DNA of 64,000 bases from Leptoclinus maculatus (taxonomy: Eukaryota; Chordata; Actinopteri; Perciformes; Stichaeidae), in assembly GCA_032191485.1 (NCBI GenBank), contig JAVDOI010000004.1, forward strand, positions 24,371,770-24,435,769, read 5' to 3'. Shown piece after piece: positions 34,937 through 46,860 of the stretch; position 1 is the first letter of the stretch, and each line of letters starts with the position of its first letter. The notes under the pieces are model-generated. The model was not told where the DNA came from and did no database searches. It saw only the letters and a list, made by a program, of their open reading frames with translations. A program made the position numbers and the translations under genes.

Positions 34937-35443
34937 TCAGTTTCCATGGTCGTAGAACATCGGCCTCATGAGAAAGCTCATTGTGAATTCATGAGCTGGG
35001 AAACACTTAGTTTGGACATTAAAATAACTAGTACTACAGGTTTCAATGATAACATCTATTTCTTCAAGAAGTCCCTCTTCAATGTTGGCAGCTTGGCCAT
35101 GGAAATAATGTACAATAGCATTTCAGGAAACTCCATGTAACAAGCTGTTCTTTGAACTAACGGCAGAGAGAGAGAGAGAAACAGGGCAGACAGTTACAGA
35201 CACATTCCTCTTCCGTTGTATTTGTGCCGACTCTCTGTAAGCTTACGGAGGTGCGGCACTATGCAGAATGTAACGTGGGCTCTTAATCCAAAAGTCCAAC
35301 TGTTAAACCATACAGATTTATGTTCACAGGTAACTTAATATTAAGGGTAGGAGATTTTAAATTTAGAACTATGCTTGGGAAACAAAACAACTTGTAAACT
35401 GTAAAAGAGAGCAGTGTCATTTTTTTTTAAGTGCATACTACAT

Positions 35444-35448
<5 letters not shown>

Positions 35449-35506
<58 letters not shown>
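35449..35506. repeat. (AT)n microsatellite
   Basis: About 28 AT units, self-complementary. Confidence 0.95.
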
Positions 35507-35507
<1 letters not shown>

Positions 35508-36214
35508 CAAGATCAGGAAACTTTACATTGAGAACTCCATTATTATCAGTAAAACAGAACCACATTTTTACTGTAAGCTAACGCAGAACTAGCCTCCAGG
35601 CCTAATAAAATATGTCTATGCACAAAAAAATGAATTGCAGCTCCTTAAATATTTGGAAGCAATGTCACTATTTCAACCGAAAGGCAGGCCACAGCCAACC
35701 ACAATCAACAGTAAGCATCCATAATGCAGGTATCAAAACAGAGATGTGCGGTCCACCAACGATCGGAGTGCACTTTTAAGTTCTTTGTGCAACTACAGAA
35801 TATAATCATCTTTCATTTTTCTTCCTGTAGAGAAACCTGTTATAGTCGAAACTGCTGTTAACCTGAAACCACGGTAGAGTTAATACTTAAACCCACAGGG
35901 ATTTACCCAACGAAGATCCCTTTCTAACATTATCGGTAAAGAGCGTTCATGCGTTCAAAAGATATCGGTGCGTGGTTCTGGACGTGCTCAATTCCACCTG
36001 ACAGCTTTTAATGAAGCTTGAAAGACAGTTGAGGAGAGTTACACTGTTGATGTATTGGAAACTTTCCAAACATTCCTCATTCTCTCTCTCTCTCTTATTC
36101 TAAGCCTCTTGTGCTCCATGCTGCCAGTGATGGCTGGTGACTGTACACCAGTTTCTCCTCACAACACTGAGAGTCCACGGCCGATGCTAGCGGCTTCGTG
36201 AGTGTGTAATTAGA

Positions 36215-36800
36215 CTCTTTGGTGCTTTGAGCTAAATGCTAATGTCAGCATGTGGACAATGCTGACATACAGACACTGAGTAGGTATAATGTTTACCGTT
36301 TAATTTTTACTTTAGTGTGTTAGCCTGCTAACATGTGTTTGCTGAGTAGCATGAAACACAGAAGTAGGCCTGTACGGTTGAGGCTGATGTCATTAGTTTA
36401 GCAGCTATTTAGTCATGAACCAAAGCATTGAACCCATTGGAATAGATCACTTGAGTTTTTTACAATTCATCCCGAAAAGAACATGAATGTCTAATTTCAC
36501 AATAATTAGTCCAATACATGTCAAGACATTTCACTCAGAACCAAAAATGTGAAACCTGCTGCTGATGCTGTGGATAGCACAAAAAGCCAGTTATGATACA
36601 TCATCTGGGAACCATGAATATTTGTACAAAATGTTGTGCCAGTCAGTCTGGTAGATGTTGAGATATTTCACTGGATAACCTCATGGTGACAGTGGAGGAA
36701 ACTAGAGGACCACCAATAGTATGATTCATCCTCTGGGGACCATGAAAGATCTATAAATCTAGCTCATTTTTGTTGAGATATTTCAGTCTTGACCACTGTG
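36215..36800 (+). mobile_element. Fish interspersed repeat (TTGAGATATTTCAGTCT family)
   Basis: TTGAGCTAAATGCTAATGTC, CATTAGTTTAGCAG, TACAATTCATCC, GAACATGAATGTCTAATTTC, GTTGAGATATTTCACTGG and GTTGAGATATTTCAGTCTTG appear in the order known from a repeat very common in fish non-coding DNA. Non-coding and diverged. Confidence 0.6.
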
Positions 36801-38020
36801 TTCTCCAACTTACTCCAGTCCCCTTATAAAAGTAAGAAATAAGTCCTGTGAACAAATTATCGTTTCCATTTAATCTTTTGCAAGACTATCAATATCAAAT
36901 TAGTGAAGTTTGTAATGCTTTGTTTTCTCCAGAGGTTTCCATGGTTATGACTAGCACTTGAAAATTAAATACTGCTTGCTAAGACAAAACCACAACCAAC
37001 TGTCTGTCTTGAGTATCTCTTAGCTTTTATGTCCTGCCCTTTGCACTTCATGTGGTTACAGCGTAGAAAACACTCTGTTAGAGCAGCAGTATCACCATGA
37101 AGGCACAGAGTTCAGTACCTGCAAAGAGTCTATAAATCAAGTCTCATAAAAGAGGCTTCTGTTGCTCTATCAGAGGGTATGGCCTACCATAGAGCACATT
37201 ATCCATGAGCAGGAATAAACACTATAACATAAAAAAAAGTCCCCATGAGAAGGACAGAAAAAGCAACTGTTATAAATTTGTGTCTGAAATCATAAAATGC
37301 AAATTACTATATGTAAAATGACTTTTAATTTGAAATGTTTTATTTTTTTCCAACCACTCCTTGCTGTTTTGCATGGGGTCAATATTTAGCAGGGATAATG
37401 TAGTTTGTTGCAACCTGGTGTAGCAGTTTTCCTTTAATACAACATGTTCAATTTGAGCTTTGCACTATAAGCACCATGTCTCATGTCTGTTCTAAAAGTA
37501 GTGCTCATTGTTTACTGTGGGAGTATCTCTTTCAAGGGTCTCTTTGTTTAGCTTTTATAAAACCCAAAACAAAAGAGCAATGGTGGATGTAATGGCATAA
37601 ACTGATTGTTTCTCTGACATAGCTGTAACTATTAGCATGCCCAGCAAACTAGCTTCCTACTTCAGAAGCAACCTGGCGTTACTTCCCAGGCTGAGGAGCT
37701 CCACATCACCAGTTTTGGGCAGTAATGCATTACTTAATAACACTTTACAATTAGATAATGGGTTCAGTCAACCAATGCTTTTTTTTCCAGGTCTTCTACA
37801 AGTATCATGGATCAGACAGCTGGCTTCATGCTAAGACCTGTAACTTTAGCCTCAGTCTTTAAGCACAATATGGTGTATATGGTAATCAAGTGCACATTTA
37901 AGATAGTTTGACAGGGCTCTAGCTTTGAAACAAAGCACCTGAAGACATCAAAAAAACTCAGTTTGAAAAAAAGCTGTAAAATAGTATGTTGCTTAAAATT
38001 GTATTTGAAAGTCAAATTGT
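36801..38020. other. Intergenic, no gene seen
   Basis: AT-rich; small frames have no recognisable family. Confidence 0.5.
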
Positions 38021-38029
38021 GGTATTGAA

Positions 38030-39190
38030 AAAGTCATATTTTAAGAAAGTCATAAAAGGTCATAGTATAGTATGTCAAAAAAAAGTAAATGTATAGTATG
38101 TTGAAAAAAGCGATATTATAGTATGAAAAAAGTCATAGTATGTCCAAGAAAATGTAGTATAGTACGTCAAAAAGGTCACATACAAGTCATAGTGTAGTAT
38201 GTCGACAAATGTCATAAAAGTCATAATATACAATGTCGAAAAAGGTCTTAAATAAGTCAACGTATAGTGTGTCATAATAAGTTCATAATTTAGGATGAAG
38301 AAAAAGTCACGGTATAAATTGTCAAAAACTCACAGTTTATAATTATAAGAATATCATTAAAAGTCACTGGATAGTATGTCATACAAATATCCCAAAAAGC
38401 AATTGTATAGTAAGTTGAAAAAGAGTCTAGTATAGCATAGTATAGTATGTCAAAAAAGTTTTAAAAAGCCATAGTATTGTATGTTGAAAAAAGTCATAAA
38501 GGTATGTCAAAAATATTATAGTATGTCTAAAAATATTCTAGGTATTGTATGTCAAAAAAGTAATTAAAAGTAATTGTATAGTATATTAAAAAAGTCATAA
38601 GAAAAGTCATACTTTAATTTGTCTAAAACAGTTGTAAAAAGTCATTGTATAGTATGTCACAAAAAAATATGTAAATAAGTAATTGTATATTACATTATAA
38701 AAGTTTTCAGAAAATTAGTCATGGTATAGTATGTCATAAAAATGTCATTTTAAAGTCATGGTATAGTATGTCATAATATCATTAAAAGGGACAGCATAGA
38801 ATGTTGTAAAATTGTGATAAAATATTCATAGTAAAGTAAATAAAAAAAATGTATATAGTCATATAAATGTAAAAGTATAGTAGTAATGGAAAATGTCATT
38901 AAAATGCGATATTATAGTATGTTTTCAAAATATGTCACTAAAAATGTAATAAAAAAGGTGCAAAATAGTATGTTATAAAATGGCAAGTTATAATATAGTG
39001 TTTTCTAAAATGTTCTAAAATATAGTATCGTATTTTATGAAATTGTCACACAAAGCCACAGTATTGTATGCTATTGAAATGTCAAGTAAAAAAGTCATAG
39101 TAATGTTATATAAAATATTATAAAAGATATATAGGGTTATAAACATAAAAAAAATCATGGTCATAAAAAAGTCATAGTATATTGCTTTTG
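38030..39190 (+). repeat. AT-rich degenerate minisatellite (AAAAAGTCATAGTATAGTATG)n
   Basis: About 1.1 kb of diverged 20-40-bp units combining GTCATAGTATAGTATG, TCAAAAAAG and TCATAAAAGTCA. It ends in four TGTACATACC words (39207-39240). Confidence 0.85.
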
Positions 39191-39249
39191 TACTCACACC
39201 TACACACCTGTACATACCTGTACATACCTGTACATACCTGTGGGTGGTA

Positions 39250-40985
39250 CATATAGCTGTGTCGTGACATGCTTATGTTTCAGCTCTCGACAGAAATAAA
39301 CCCATCCTTGTTCCTTACAAAACTATCAAACTGTTGCAAGTCTCGGAGAAAATGTTACACACACATCCTGAAAAGCCTGCTGTGCCTGAACACGCTCTCA
39401 GTGGAAATATTGCCGTTGTTCTATTATTAGAAATTAAAGGAGACAAACCAAATAAAGGCAAGCTGGTGATTCCGCTCGTCAAACATCTCCGTTGTAATTA
39501 AATCATTAATACTAATGACACACGGGAAAAACCAACCGTAAGCTCTTAAAGCCCTCCAGCTGTGGAAGTGTGAAAACTGACTGAAGTCAGGTCATTGTGT
39601 GCAGTGAGAGGGCTCCTTCTTCAGTTCACTTTCACTTTTGGTTAAACAATGTTTTTATCGTGCCAGGTAATGATGATGAAACTGCTGACTCCCACGACAG
39701 CCAGAGCGAGAGAGAGAGAACAAAGAAGAGAAGCTTATTGCCAAAGGGGAACTTTGTTTCATCCCAACAGGTGATCAGTGCCAAATGCCTACATCAGGTA
39801 GCGACACAGTGTATCCACTGGATTCATTATACAGGGGCATTCTCAGATCACATCATCATTTCACACTCACATGAAAGCCATTCCACTGATATTGATCTTT
39901 TGTTAGTTTTTTTTTTTTAAATCAATAAGTTCCTCCTTTTAAACACATGATCTCTGATAAAATATTTTATTCATGATATAGTGGGGATCAAAACAACCAT
40001 TTTAAACAACAATAATGTGAAACATGACATCGTTTAAAGCTCAGCCAAGATGGTAAACCCGCCTATATTATGAGTATCAAGAGTACAATGTAGCTTACAG
40101 CATACTTAAAAAGTATTATTCATCATTATTACAACATAGCTTTTCACTGAAAATATCATAGCTTCACCAATACCATATATACAAGGAATCGTCAACAACA
40201 CAAGTACAGGTATCATTAGAAACACACACACACACATACATGTCACAAACATTACATAGAGCACTGTGCGTGCAGATGCAGTGCATCCTCCGGTCGTTAC
40301 CCTGAGCTGTCTGCGTGTCCGTGCGATTGCAGCATCAAACCTGTCCGACATGTGTTTAACTCTCCAGGAACTCCAGCTCTACTCTCACCGAGATTAAAAA
40401 CAGGCCATGTTCGTTAGCACGTAGATCACAGAAAAGAAGAAGAACAACAAACGGGGATTCGACGGTAAACGCCTTCAGTGAGACTCATTGTTGTGGGGAA
40501 CTGCACCGGTCTGGTGGTCCGAGCCAGTTAAACACAAACGGTTTTGGTAGCCACACAGCACACAGGAAGTTTATGAGACTACGATCAGATGCTTCACCGG
40601 AGAATAAATGCACCAATAAGATTATACATGTATTAGGTACCACGCAAATAAAGTATAATGATTAGCTGTATATACATATATTAAATCTAGAAGGCACCTG
40701 AGGAGAGCAAATGGTTACAGCTTTTTTTATATATTGTGATGATGCTGTTTGCTCTTGTTTTACATTATAGTCTATCTTTAGCATATTTCACTATTATCTG
40801 ACGATTCACTGATTAATAGAGGAAAATAATAAATTAATCAAAAGGGGGAAAGTAATCCTGCAGTCTAAATCAAAACAGTTCAAGAACAGAAGTCACATTT
40901 TGGACTTCAGCAAGTTTTTTTAAAGGGTGGTTCAGTTATTTTGTGAATCGCCACCAACAAAAATCACATGACTCGCTCTTGCCCG
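39250..40985. other. Intergenic, 3' side of the tnfsf4-like gene
   Basis: No gene is supported. TTTATT at 39966-39971 could be a minus-strand poly(A) signal. 40300-40351 reads on the minus strand as an ATG followed by a CpG-containing MSDRFDAAIARTRRQLR segment with a GT after it, a weak candidate for an isolated exon. CA run at 40216-40237. Confidence 0.4.
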
Positions 40986-40987
40986 GT

Positions 40988-41009
40988 GGGGGGGGGGGGG
41001 GGGGGGGGG
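40988..41009 (+). repeat. (G)22 run
   Basis: 22 consecutive G within the likely 3' UTR of the tnfsf4-like gene; C-run on the transcript strand. Confidence 0.9.
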
Positions 41010-41163
41010 ACATGCACGAGTTGTTGAGATTTCCTGCCTGACGGTCAAACTACCAGAAGCATAGCTCCCTCTGTCGAGGTATGAAACACCACACAAGTCG
41101 CGCCGTCGGGGCGAGTCCTGCTTAGGGTGTCTGTTCTCACAGTTCTCCTTCGGTCCAGTCAGC

Positions 41164-43315
41164 TCAGTATTCACACTGGCTCCCCAGCATGTAGCTCAGG
41201 CCCACGGTCACATTCTTAATCTTGAACCAAGGAGTGGTGGAGTGCAACTCCAGACTGAGCGTCTCCTTGTCCCTGAGGTAGGCGATGCTGTGGAGCCCCG
41301 TGCAGACCTCGTGTGAGGCCTGCAGGGAGAAGTTGCTGACGGGATCTTTTCTCCCCTCCACCCGCAGCTCCAGCATAACTCTGGCATCCTTTTCATCCCT
41401 GTTCGTGTAGCACAGGTACATGTACAGAACGTAGGGTCCAGTGCAGTTGACGTAGATCTGGTCTTTCTTCTCCCCGGCCAGACTCATCAGGTTGCTGGTG
41501 TAAACTTCGCCCAACGGCACCCTCTGATTTGCTGGGATGTCTGAAAGGTGAAAGTGTGAGACTGATAGAAATTGAGGGGAGAAAGAAAAGGTTTGTTTAG
41601 CTTGTTGAGAATTTATTAAAATTTTTCTGATATGAGCAAAAAGATAAAAAGATAAAAATCAGAAAATAAAGGTATTCTTCTCACCTGAAACGGGATTAAA
41701 CCGGATGTGAACATTGTCTTTAGATGCCTGCTCTGCTCTTGGTGTTTGAGTCTGGGAAACACAAAGCAGTTTGTTTTGTTTGTTAGTTTGGTGGTTAAGA
41801 GACGTGAAAAGGTGAAATCGGCAGGCTGACAGAAACTAGGGAAAGTCTCACAGAGAGATGATGAATAATGGTAGTGAGAGCGGCATCACAGCCTAAATGT
41901 AGAACGAATGTTAGTCATTAAAATGATCGCGATACAGTAACCACGCTCATGTGTCCGTGCAGTTAATCAGTCATCCAGGTCATAGGATGAACTCTTTGCA
42001 GCGCTTCTCTACCAGACTCAAGCACACTTTTACTGGATTTTAATACGACTCTAGTTTTAAGATTAAGACCGAAAACCACCAGTAAAAGTTGCTCCTTTGA
42101 AGGCGGTTTCTTTGTTCCATGTGATCATAGTGAAACGTCCAATGTGGCGTCCTGTTATGAATATGAGCTCATTGTACTAACAAGTCCACCTCCAAATTTA
42201 GACAAACAACCAACTTCATATTTTCTGGATGAGAAGGTTTCTCTCACAAGGCAAGGCAAGTTTATTTGTTTAGCACATTTCAACAACAAGGCAATTCAAA
42301 GTGCTTCACATAAAACTATTAAAAGCATCAAAACATAAGGCAAAAGTAAAGGAGATTTAAAAACAATTAAGAACATTCATTGAAACATTAAAAACAGTGT
42401 AAGAAATATAACACAGTAGTGAAATGCAGTAAATTGATTAATATCCTTGAATCTGGTTCAATTAAAGGCAGCAGCAAACAGAAAAGTCTTCAATCTTGAT
42501 TTATTAAAGGAGCTGAGGGTCTCAGCAGACCTGCAGCTGAAAAACTGAACGCTGCTTCTCCATGTTTAGTTCAGACTCACAGGGAAAATGTTTTAAATGT
42601 AATATCTGCCAACCGAATATCACTCTGTAAAATCCTCCTCAGTGAAAGTAGAACAGCTGCTCCCGATAAAGGGCAGGTACAAGGAGGAAACTACTTGTTA
42701 CAACAGCTCTTGTAATAACTTCCCAGCCCTCTCATCAATTGGTCATTTTGAATTCTGACCAAAGTTAAGGTGATTGTTTGATTTCAGAACGCAGTCCAAT
42801 AAGCATGAAGCTCTTTGTGGTTGTAGTCTCACTTTAAAATGACATTTTACAGCCTGCATGCACAACTTTTCTCACAAACAGTGTGAATGAAACAAGGCTG
42901 CTGTGAGGGGGAAGTTTCCATATATGCAGCCAGACGTACAATGTCTGATAAAGTTTGTCTGAGGAAATAAAAACGTTTATGTTTGATATTAAGAATCCAC
43001 TTAGATGATTATTGCATCCACTAAAGCAGTGGTTTTAGGACACTCAACAAGTTTGGTTTAATAAGTTTTAACTAATTTGTGCAAACGAAGTTGCTTTTGT
43101 TAAAATTATCACATTTTTGAGGTGAACATGTTCAAATCTGCACATCGGTCCCTCTTCAGTCAACTCACCTTGACGCCATAGCAAACGTAGAGCGTGACCA
43201 CCAGGCACGCGGTCACCAGCACGTTCTGCACGGCGACGACCACAAAGAGCTTCCTCGTGCGCTTCTCCCGGTGGACCGCGCGGCCTCTGTCAGTATCCAT
43301 CCTCCTCCGCTCCAT
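41164..43315 (-). CDS. tnfsf4: TNF superfamily ligand, TNFSF4 (OX40 ligand)-like, 196 aa
   Basis: Minus-strand exons 43169-43315, 41685-41751 and 41164-41540 join in phase (591 bases, stop TGA), the three-exon plan of TNFSF4. The start is the first ATG of the exon (MERRRMDTD); a second ATG lies five codons later. Type II membrane protein: basic cytoplasmic tail (REKRTRK), membrane segment about residues 24-45 (FVVVAVQNVLVTACLVVTLY), short stalk, TNF homology domain to the end. Cys104 in YVNCTGPY and Cys194, third from the end (QCEY), occupy the places of the OX40L disulfide pair (INCDGFY and the FCVL tail in human). Three N-glycosylation sequons are visible (NCT, NFS, NVT). OX40L costimulates activated T cells through TNFRSF4. 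Its position next to the tnfsf18-like gene, on the same strand, matches human. No search was run, so the symbol is inferred. Confidence 0.75.
42235..42560 (+). mobile_element. Fish interspersed repeat (GGCAAGTTTATTTG) in intron 1 of the tnfsf4-like gene
   Basis: AAGGCAAGGCAAGTTTATTT, TAGCACATTTCAACAACAAG, CAATTCAAAGTGCTTCACAT and TAAAAGCATCAAAACAT are signature words of a LINE-related 3' repeat very common in fish. CTTGATTTATTAAAGGAGCT is its other end. Orientation of the source element is probably reversed. Confidence 0.65.
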
Positions 43316-43349
43316 CTCTCTCTGAGCGTCCTGCAACAGTTCGGCGGGG

Positions 43350-43361
43350 CTTTTTAAAACG
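43350..43361 (-). promoter_or_regulatory. TATA-like box of the tnfsf4-like gene
   Basis: GTTTTAAAAAG on the minus strand, about 40 bases before the start codon, in a GC-rich stretch. Confidence 0.35.
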
Positions 43362-43475
43362 CGAGTGGGCACGGCGCGAGGAGGGGAGTGACTGGAAAGA
43401 AACCCGCTCGTGAGATCTACTCTTTATTTTTTTCCCTAGTTGCGTTTGAGTGTAGGTGTGTGTGGGGGGGTTGCA

Positions 43476-43493
43476 GTGAGTGAGTGAGTGAGT

Positions 43494-43561
<68 letters not shown>

Positions 43562-43657
43562 GAAAGAGACAGAGAGAGACAGAGACAGAGAGAGAGAGAG
43601 ACAGAGAGAGAGAGACAGAGAGAGAAAGAGACAGAGACAGAGAGAGAGAGAGAGACA

Positions 43658-43689
<32 letters not shown>

Positions 43690-43757
43690 CAGAGAGAGAA
43701 AGAGACAGAGAGACAGACAGAGAGAGAGAGACAGAGAGAGAGAGAGACAGAGAGACA
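43476..43757 (+). repeat. (TGAG)n/(AG)n/(ACAGAGAG)n purine tract
   Basis: About 280 bases, nearly pure purine on the plus strand with scattered C: TGAG units, then about 27 AG units, then GAGAGACAGAGA blocks. Very long open frames on both strands are artefacts of this composition. Confidence 0.95.
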
Positions 43758-44069
43758 GGGAGTATGCCAGTGATGCTGGCACACACACCTGAGTGGAGTG
43801 AAACCGCCCACATCACCAATGCTTCCATCAGTCATGTTCCCATAATATTCATCAGGGGGGGGTTGGGAACCACACCGTGTTTCAAGGAACCCAAATACAA
43901 AAGCGGTCCAGAGAAAATCCCTTTATGTAATATTCCATTGAAATATTCACCCTGTAATCAGTTTGAGGTCATGTCATCATTCAATAAGACAGCCAAGTTT
44001 GAGTCTCTGGGGCTGCTCCAGAGACAATGAGTTTCAGCGTTGCATCAGTGTATTGTTTGTCAATCTGAA

Positions 44070-44128
44070 TTGTAAGTCGCTTTGGATAAAAGTGTCTGCT
44101 AAATGACTGTAATGTAATGTAATGTAAT
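44070..44128 (+). mobile_element. LINE/SINE 3' tail with TAATG microsatellite
   Basis: TTGTAAGTCGCTTTGGATAA then AAAGTGTCTGCTAAATGACT and (GTAAT)4 is the 3' tail shared by L2-clade LINEs and related SINEs in fish. Confidence 0.7.
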
Positions 44129-44143
44129 CATTGTATGGTTTAT

Positions 44144-45043
44144 TTTCAGCATTGCATCAGCGTATTGTTTGTGTTTCAGCTTTGCATCAGCGTATTGTTT
44201 GTGTTTCAGCTTTACATCAGCGTAATGTTTGTGTTTCAGCTTTACATCAGCGTATTGTTTGTGTTTCAGCTTTGCATCAGCGTATTGTTTGTGTTTCAGC
44301 TTTGCATCAGCGTATTGTTTGTGTTTCAGCTTTACATCAGCGTAATGTTTGTGTTTCAGCTTTACATCAGCGTATTGTTTGTGTTTCAGCTTTACATCAG
44401 CGTAATGTTTGTGTTTCAGCTTTGCATCAGCGTATTGTTTGTGTTTCAGCTTTACATCAGCGTAATGTTTGTGTTTCAGCTTTGCATCAGCGTATTGTTT
44501 GTGTTTCAGCTTTGCATCAGCGTATTGTTTGTGTTTCAGCTTTACATCAGCGTATTGTTTGTGTTTCAGCTTTACATCAGCGTATTGTTTGTGTTTCAGC
44601 TTTACATCAGCGTAATGTTTGTGTTTCAGCTTTGCATCAGCGTATTGTTTGTGTTTCAGCTTTACATCAGCGTATTGTTTGTGTTTCAGCTTTGCATCAG
44701 CGTATTGTTTGTTTCAGCTTTACATCAGCGTATTGTTTGTGTTTCAGCTTTACATCAGCGTATTGTTTGTGTTTCAGCTTTACATCAGCGTATTGCTTGT
44801 GTTTCAGCTTTACATCAGCGTATTGCTTGTGTTTCAGCTTTACATCAGCGTATTGTTTGTGTTTCAGCTTTACATCAGCGTAATGTTTGTGTTTCAGCTT
44901 TGCATCAGCGTATTGCTTGTGTTTCAGCTTTACATCAATGTATTACTTGTGTTTCAGCTTTGCATCAGCGTATTGTTTGTGTTTCAGCTTTACATCAGTG
45001 TATTACTTGTTTCAGCTTTGCATCAGTGTATTACTTGTTTCAT
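44144..45043 (+). repeat. 30-bp minisatellite, about 30 units
   Basis: Unit TTTCAGCTTTGCATCAGCGT + ATTGTTTGTG with few variants (GCATC/ACATC, TATTG/TAATG/TATTAC). Because 30 is divisible by three, all three forward frames stay open, which explains the apparent 164-310 codon frames. One isolated unit lies at 44032-44061, before the LINE/SINE tail. Confidence 0.97.
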
Positions 45044-46440
45044 CTGTGTGGGAAGTTTCCCCTTTAAAAATCAAAGTGCTGCAAGACTCATCAATGTGAG
45101 TCAAGCTAAGTGAAAGTAGACATTTGTTTTTCACAAAAAAAATCTTGTGATTTCAGTCAGGCCATATCAGTGTGAAATCTATTCATATTTTGGAGCACCA
45201 GTGACTTTAAAGAGCTTGTTTGTGATACTTGTAGATAGTCATGTCATATATGGACTCTTCATCTCCCACACAAACATATTTTGATTCCAGGAATGTTGAT
45301 ATTCCCGTAATAGGTGTTGGGACTTCTGCGGCGTCTGTCATAATCAGTGGTGAGTTTACAATGACTTTAGTGAAACTTTACATGCATGAATTATCCGAGA
45401 GGGACATCTAGTGTTTGTGGTACGTAGTAATTAATTACAAGTACTCTTGTGGTATATTTGGTCCACTTTGTTGACCCCAGGGGACTCAGAAATTGATGAA
45501 ACATAAGAAGCAAAACATATTTAGAGATCAAAGGGAAGGGGGAAAAGTCAGATGGTAAACACTGAATGTTTTATGGCATGATGACAGCTACAAAGAGACA
45601 ACAAAATAATTAGGTGAGAGTTACTAAAATATGAAAGATATGAGGAAACTAAAGTGTGAAGAGGCACATTTAGCATTTACTCAGACATGTCCTGACATGA
45701 TCAAATCTGGTTTTCACCAAAGTTTCAATGTTTTGGTAGGTGTCTCAAGTAAAACACCTGCTTAGCCCAAACGAAACCGGTGTCCTTCATCCTCTGAGCT
45801 TGTTGCTCACATAAACAGAGAGAGGCTGGATGCGACTGCAAGACGAGCAGGCAGCTGAGTGTGAACATCTGCTTGTGGGAAAGGGGGGACCTGCACCTGC
45901 GGTTTCACAATTAAGTTTCCCTTCTGTGGGTGAAGCAAAAACTACTAAGATCACTCGAATCAGAGATTAAGATTAGACACTTTATAGCCGTAACACCACC
46001 AACGCCAGGGCTAACAAACTAGATGAAGTAAATGTCAAGTGAGGAGGATGATCTGTAACAGGAGTACAAGCTGAAATGGGGAAATCCATCACCAGAAGAA
46101 GTACTGTACAGTTAGATCTGTTCACAGGACACAAAATATTGATTCGAGGAATACCGGGGTTGTTAGATTCAGTGGGGAAAAGGCTTTCGACTTGAGTTTG
46201 TGGAAGAAGAGTGTTAGCAGCAGCCCGCACACATCCTTTCTTACAGCACCCAAAGAGGACGTGATAAAAGTAAGAAATGTGGCTCCGTAATTGAGGTTAA
46301 ATGTTGAAAATCAGAGGACAACATTCAGACATGTCTCGTCTGCTTGCAGTCAGCTGCTCTTACAGTCTGTACAGCAATCGGTAGCTCAGAGCCTGAGACA
46401 GCAGGATGTTGCTGCTGACTCAGGTGTGTGAACCACAACT
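45044..46440. other. Intergenic, no gene seen
   Basis: No recognised gene or element. Confidence 0.5.
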
Positions 46441-46442
46441 TA

Positions 46443-46476
46443 ACCCCCCACCCCACCCCACCCCACCCCACCCCAC
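46443..46476 (+). repeat. (CCCCA)n repeat
   Basis: About six CCCCA units. Confidence 0.9.
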
Positions 46477-46821
46477 ACACATTTCTATATTCAAAGTCTG
46501 CGTCCAAAGTCTCTGAAGCTCCAGATGACATATAGAAAAAACAGTCAAGAAATCAGACAGTGAGACATTTAAATGCACACGATTTGATAGAAATAATCAG
46601 ATAATAGCAACAAGTTTGAAGCCTTCTATTTATCGTGTAGCATTATTTATTCATTAAACTATTCTTAACAACATTGTATGTTAAGTATTAACATAAGCCT
46701 GTTTTATAAAAGAGAAGAGGACTTTGCTTTGTTACACTAGAGTCTAGACAAAACAAAGCCGGCATAACGCTGCTTCAGTTGAGATTTAAGATGACATCAT
46801 GCTGGCGTTACACAACAGCGT

Positions 46822-46824
<3 letters not shown>

Positions 46825-46855
<31 letters not shown>
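46825..46855 (+). repeat. (GT)n microsatellite
   Basis: About 14 GT units. Confidence 0.9.

Positions 46856-46859
<4 letters not shown>

Positions 46860-46860
<1 letters not shown>

Noticed and set aside
43290..43835. Ser/Leu-rich and Arg/Glu-rich frames of 93-181 codons
   Set aside because: Translation of the GA/CT tract in different frames on both strands.
44144..45043. CRISPR-like direct repeats
   Set aside because: Units are contiguous with no unique spacers, and the genome is a vertebrate.
44131..45113. Long open frames of 164-310 codons made of a repeated 10-residue unit
   Set aside because: They are the translation of a 30-bp minisatellite whose period is a multiple of three; all frames are open. 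No gene context.
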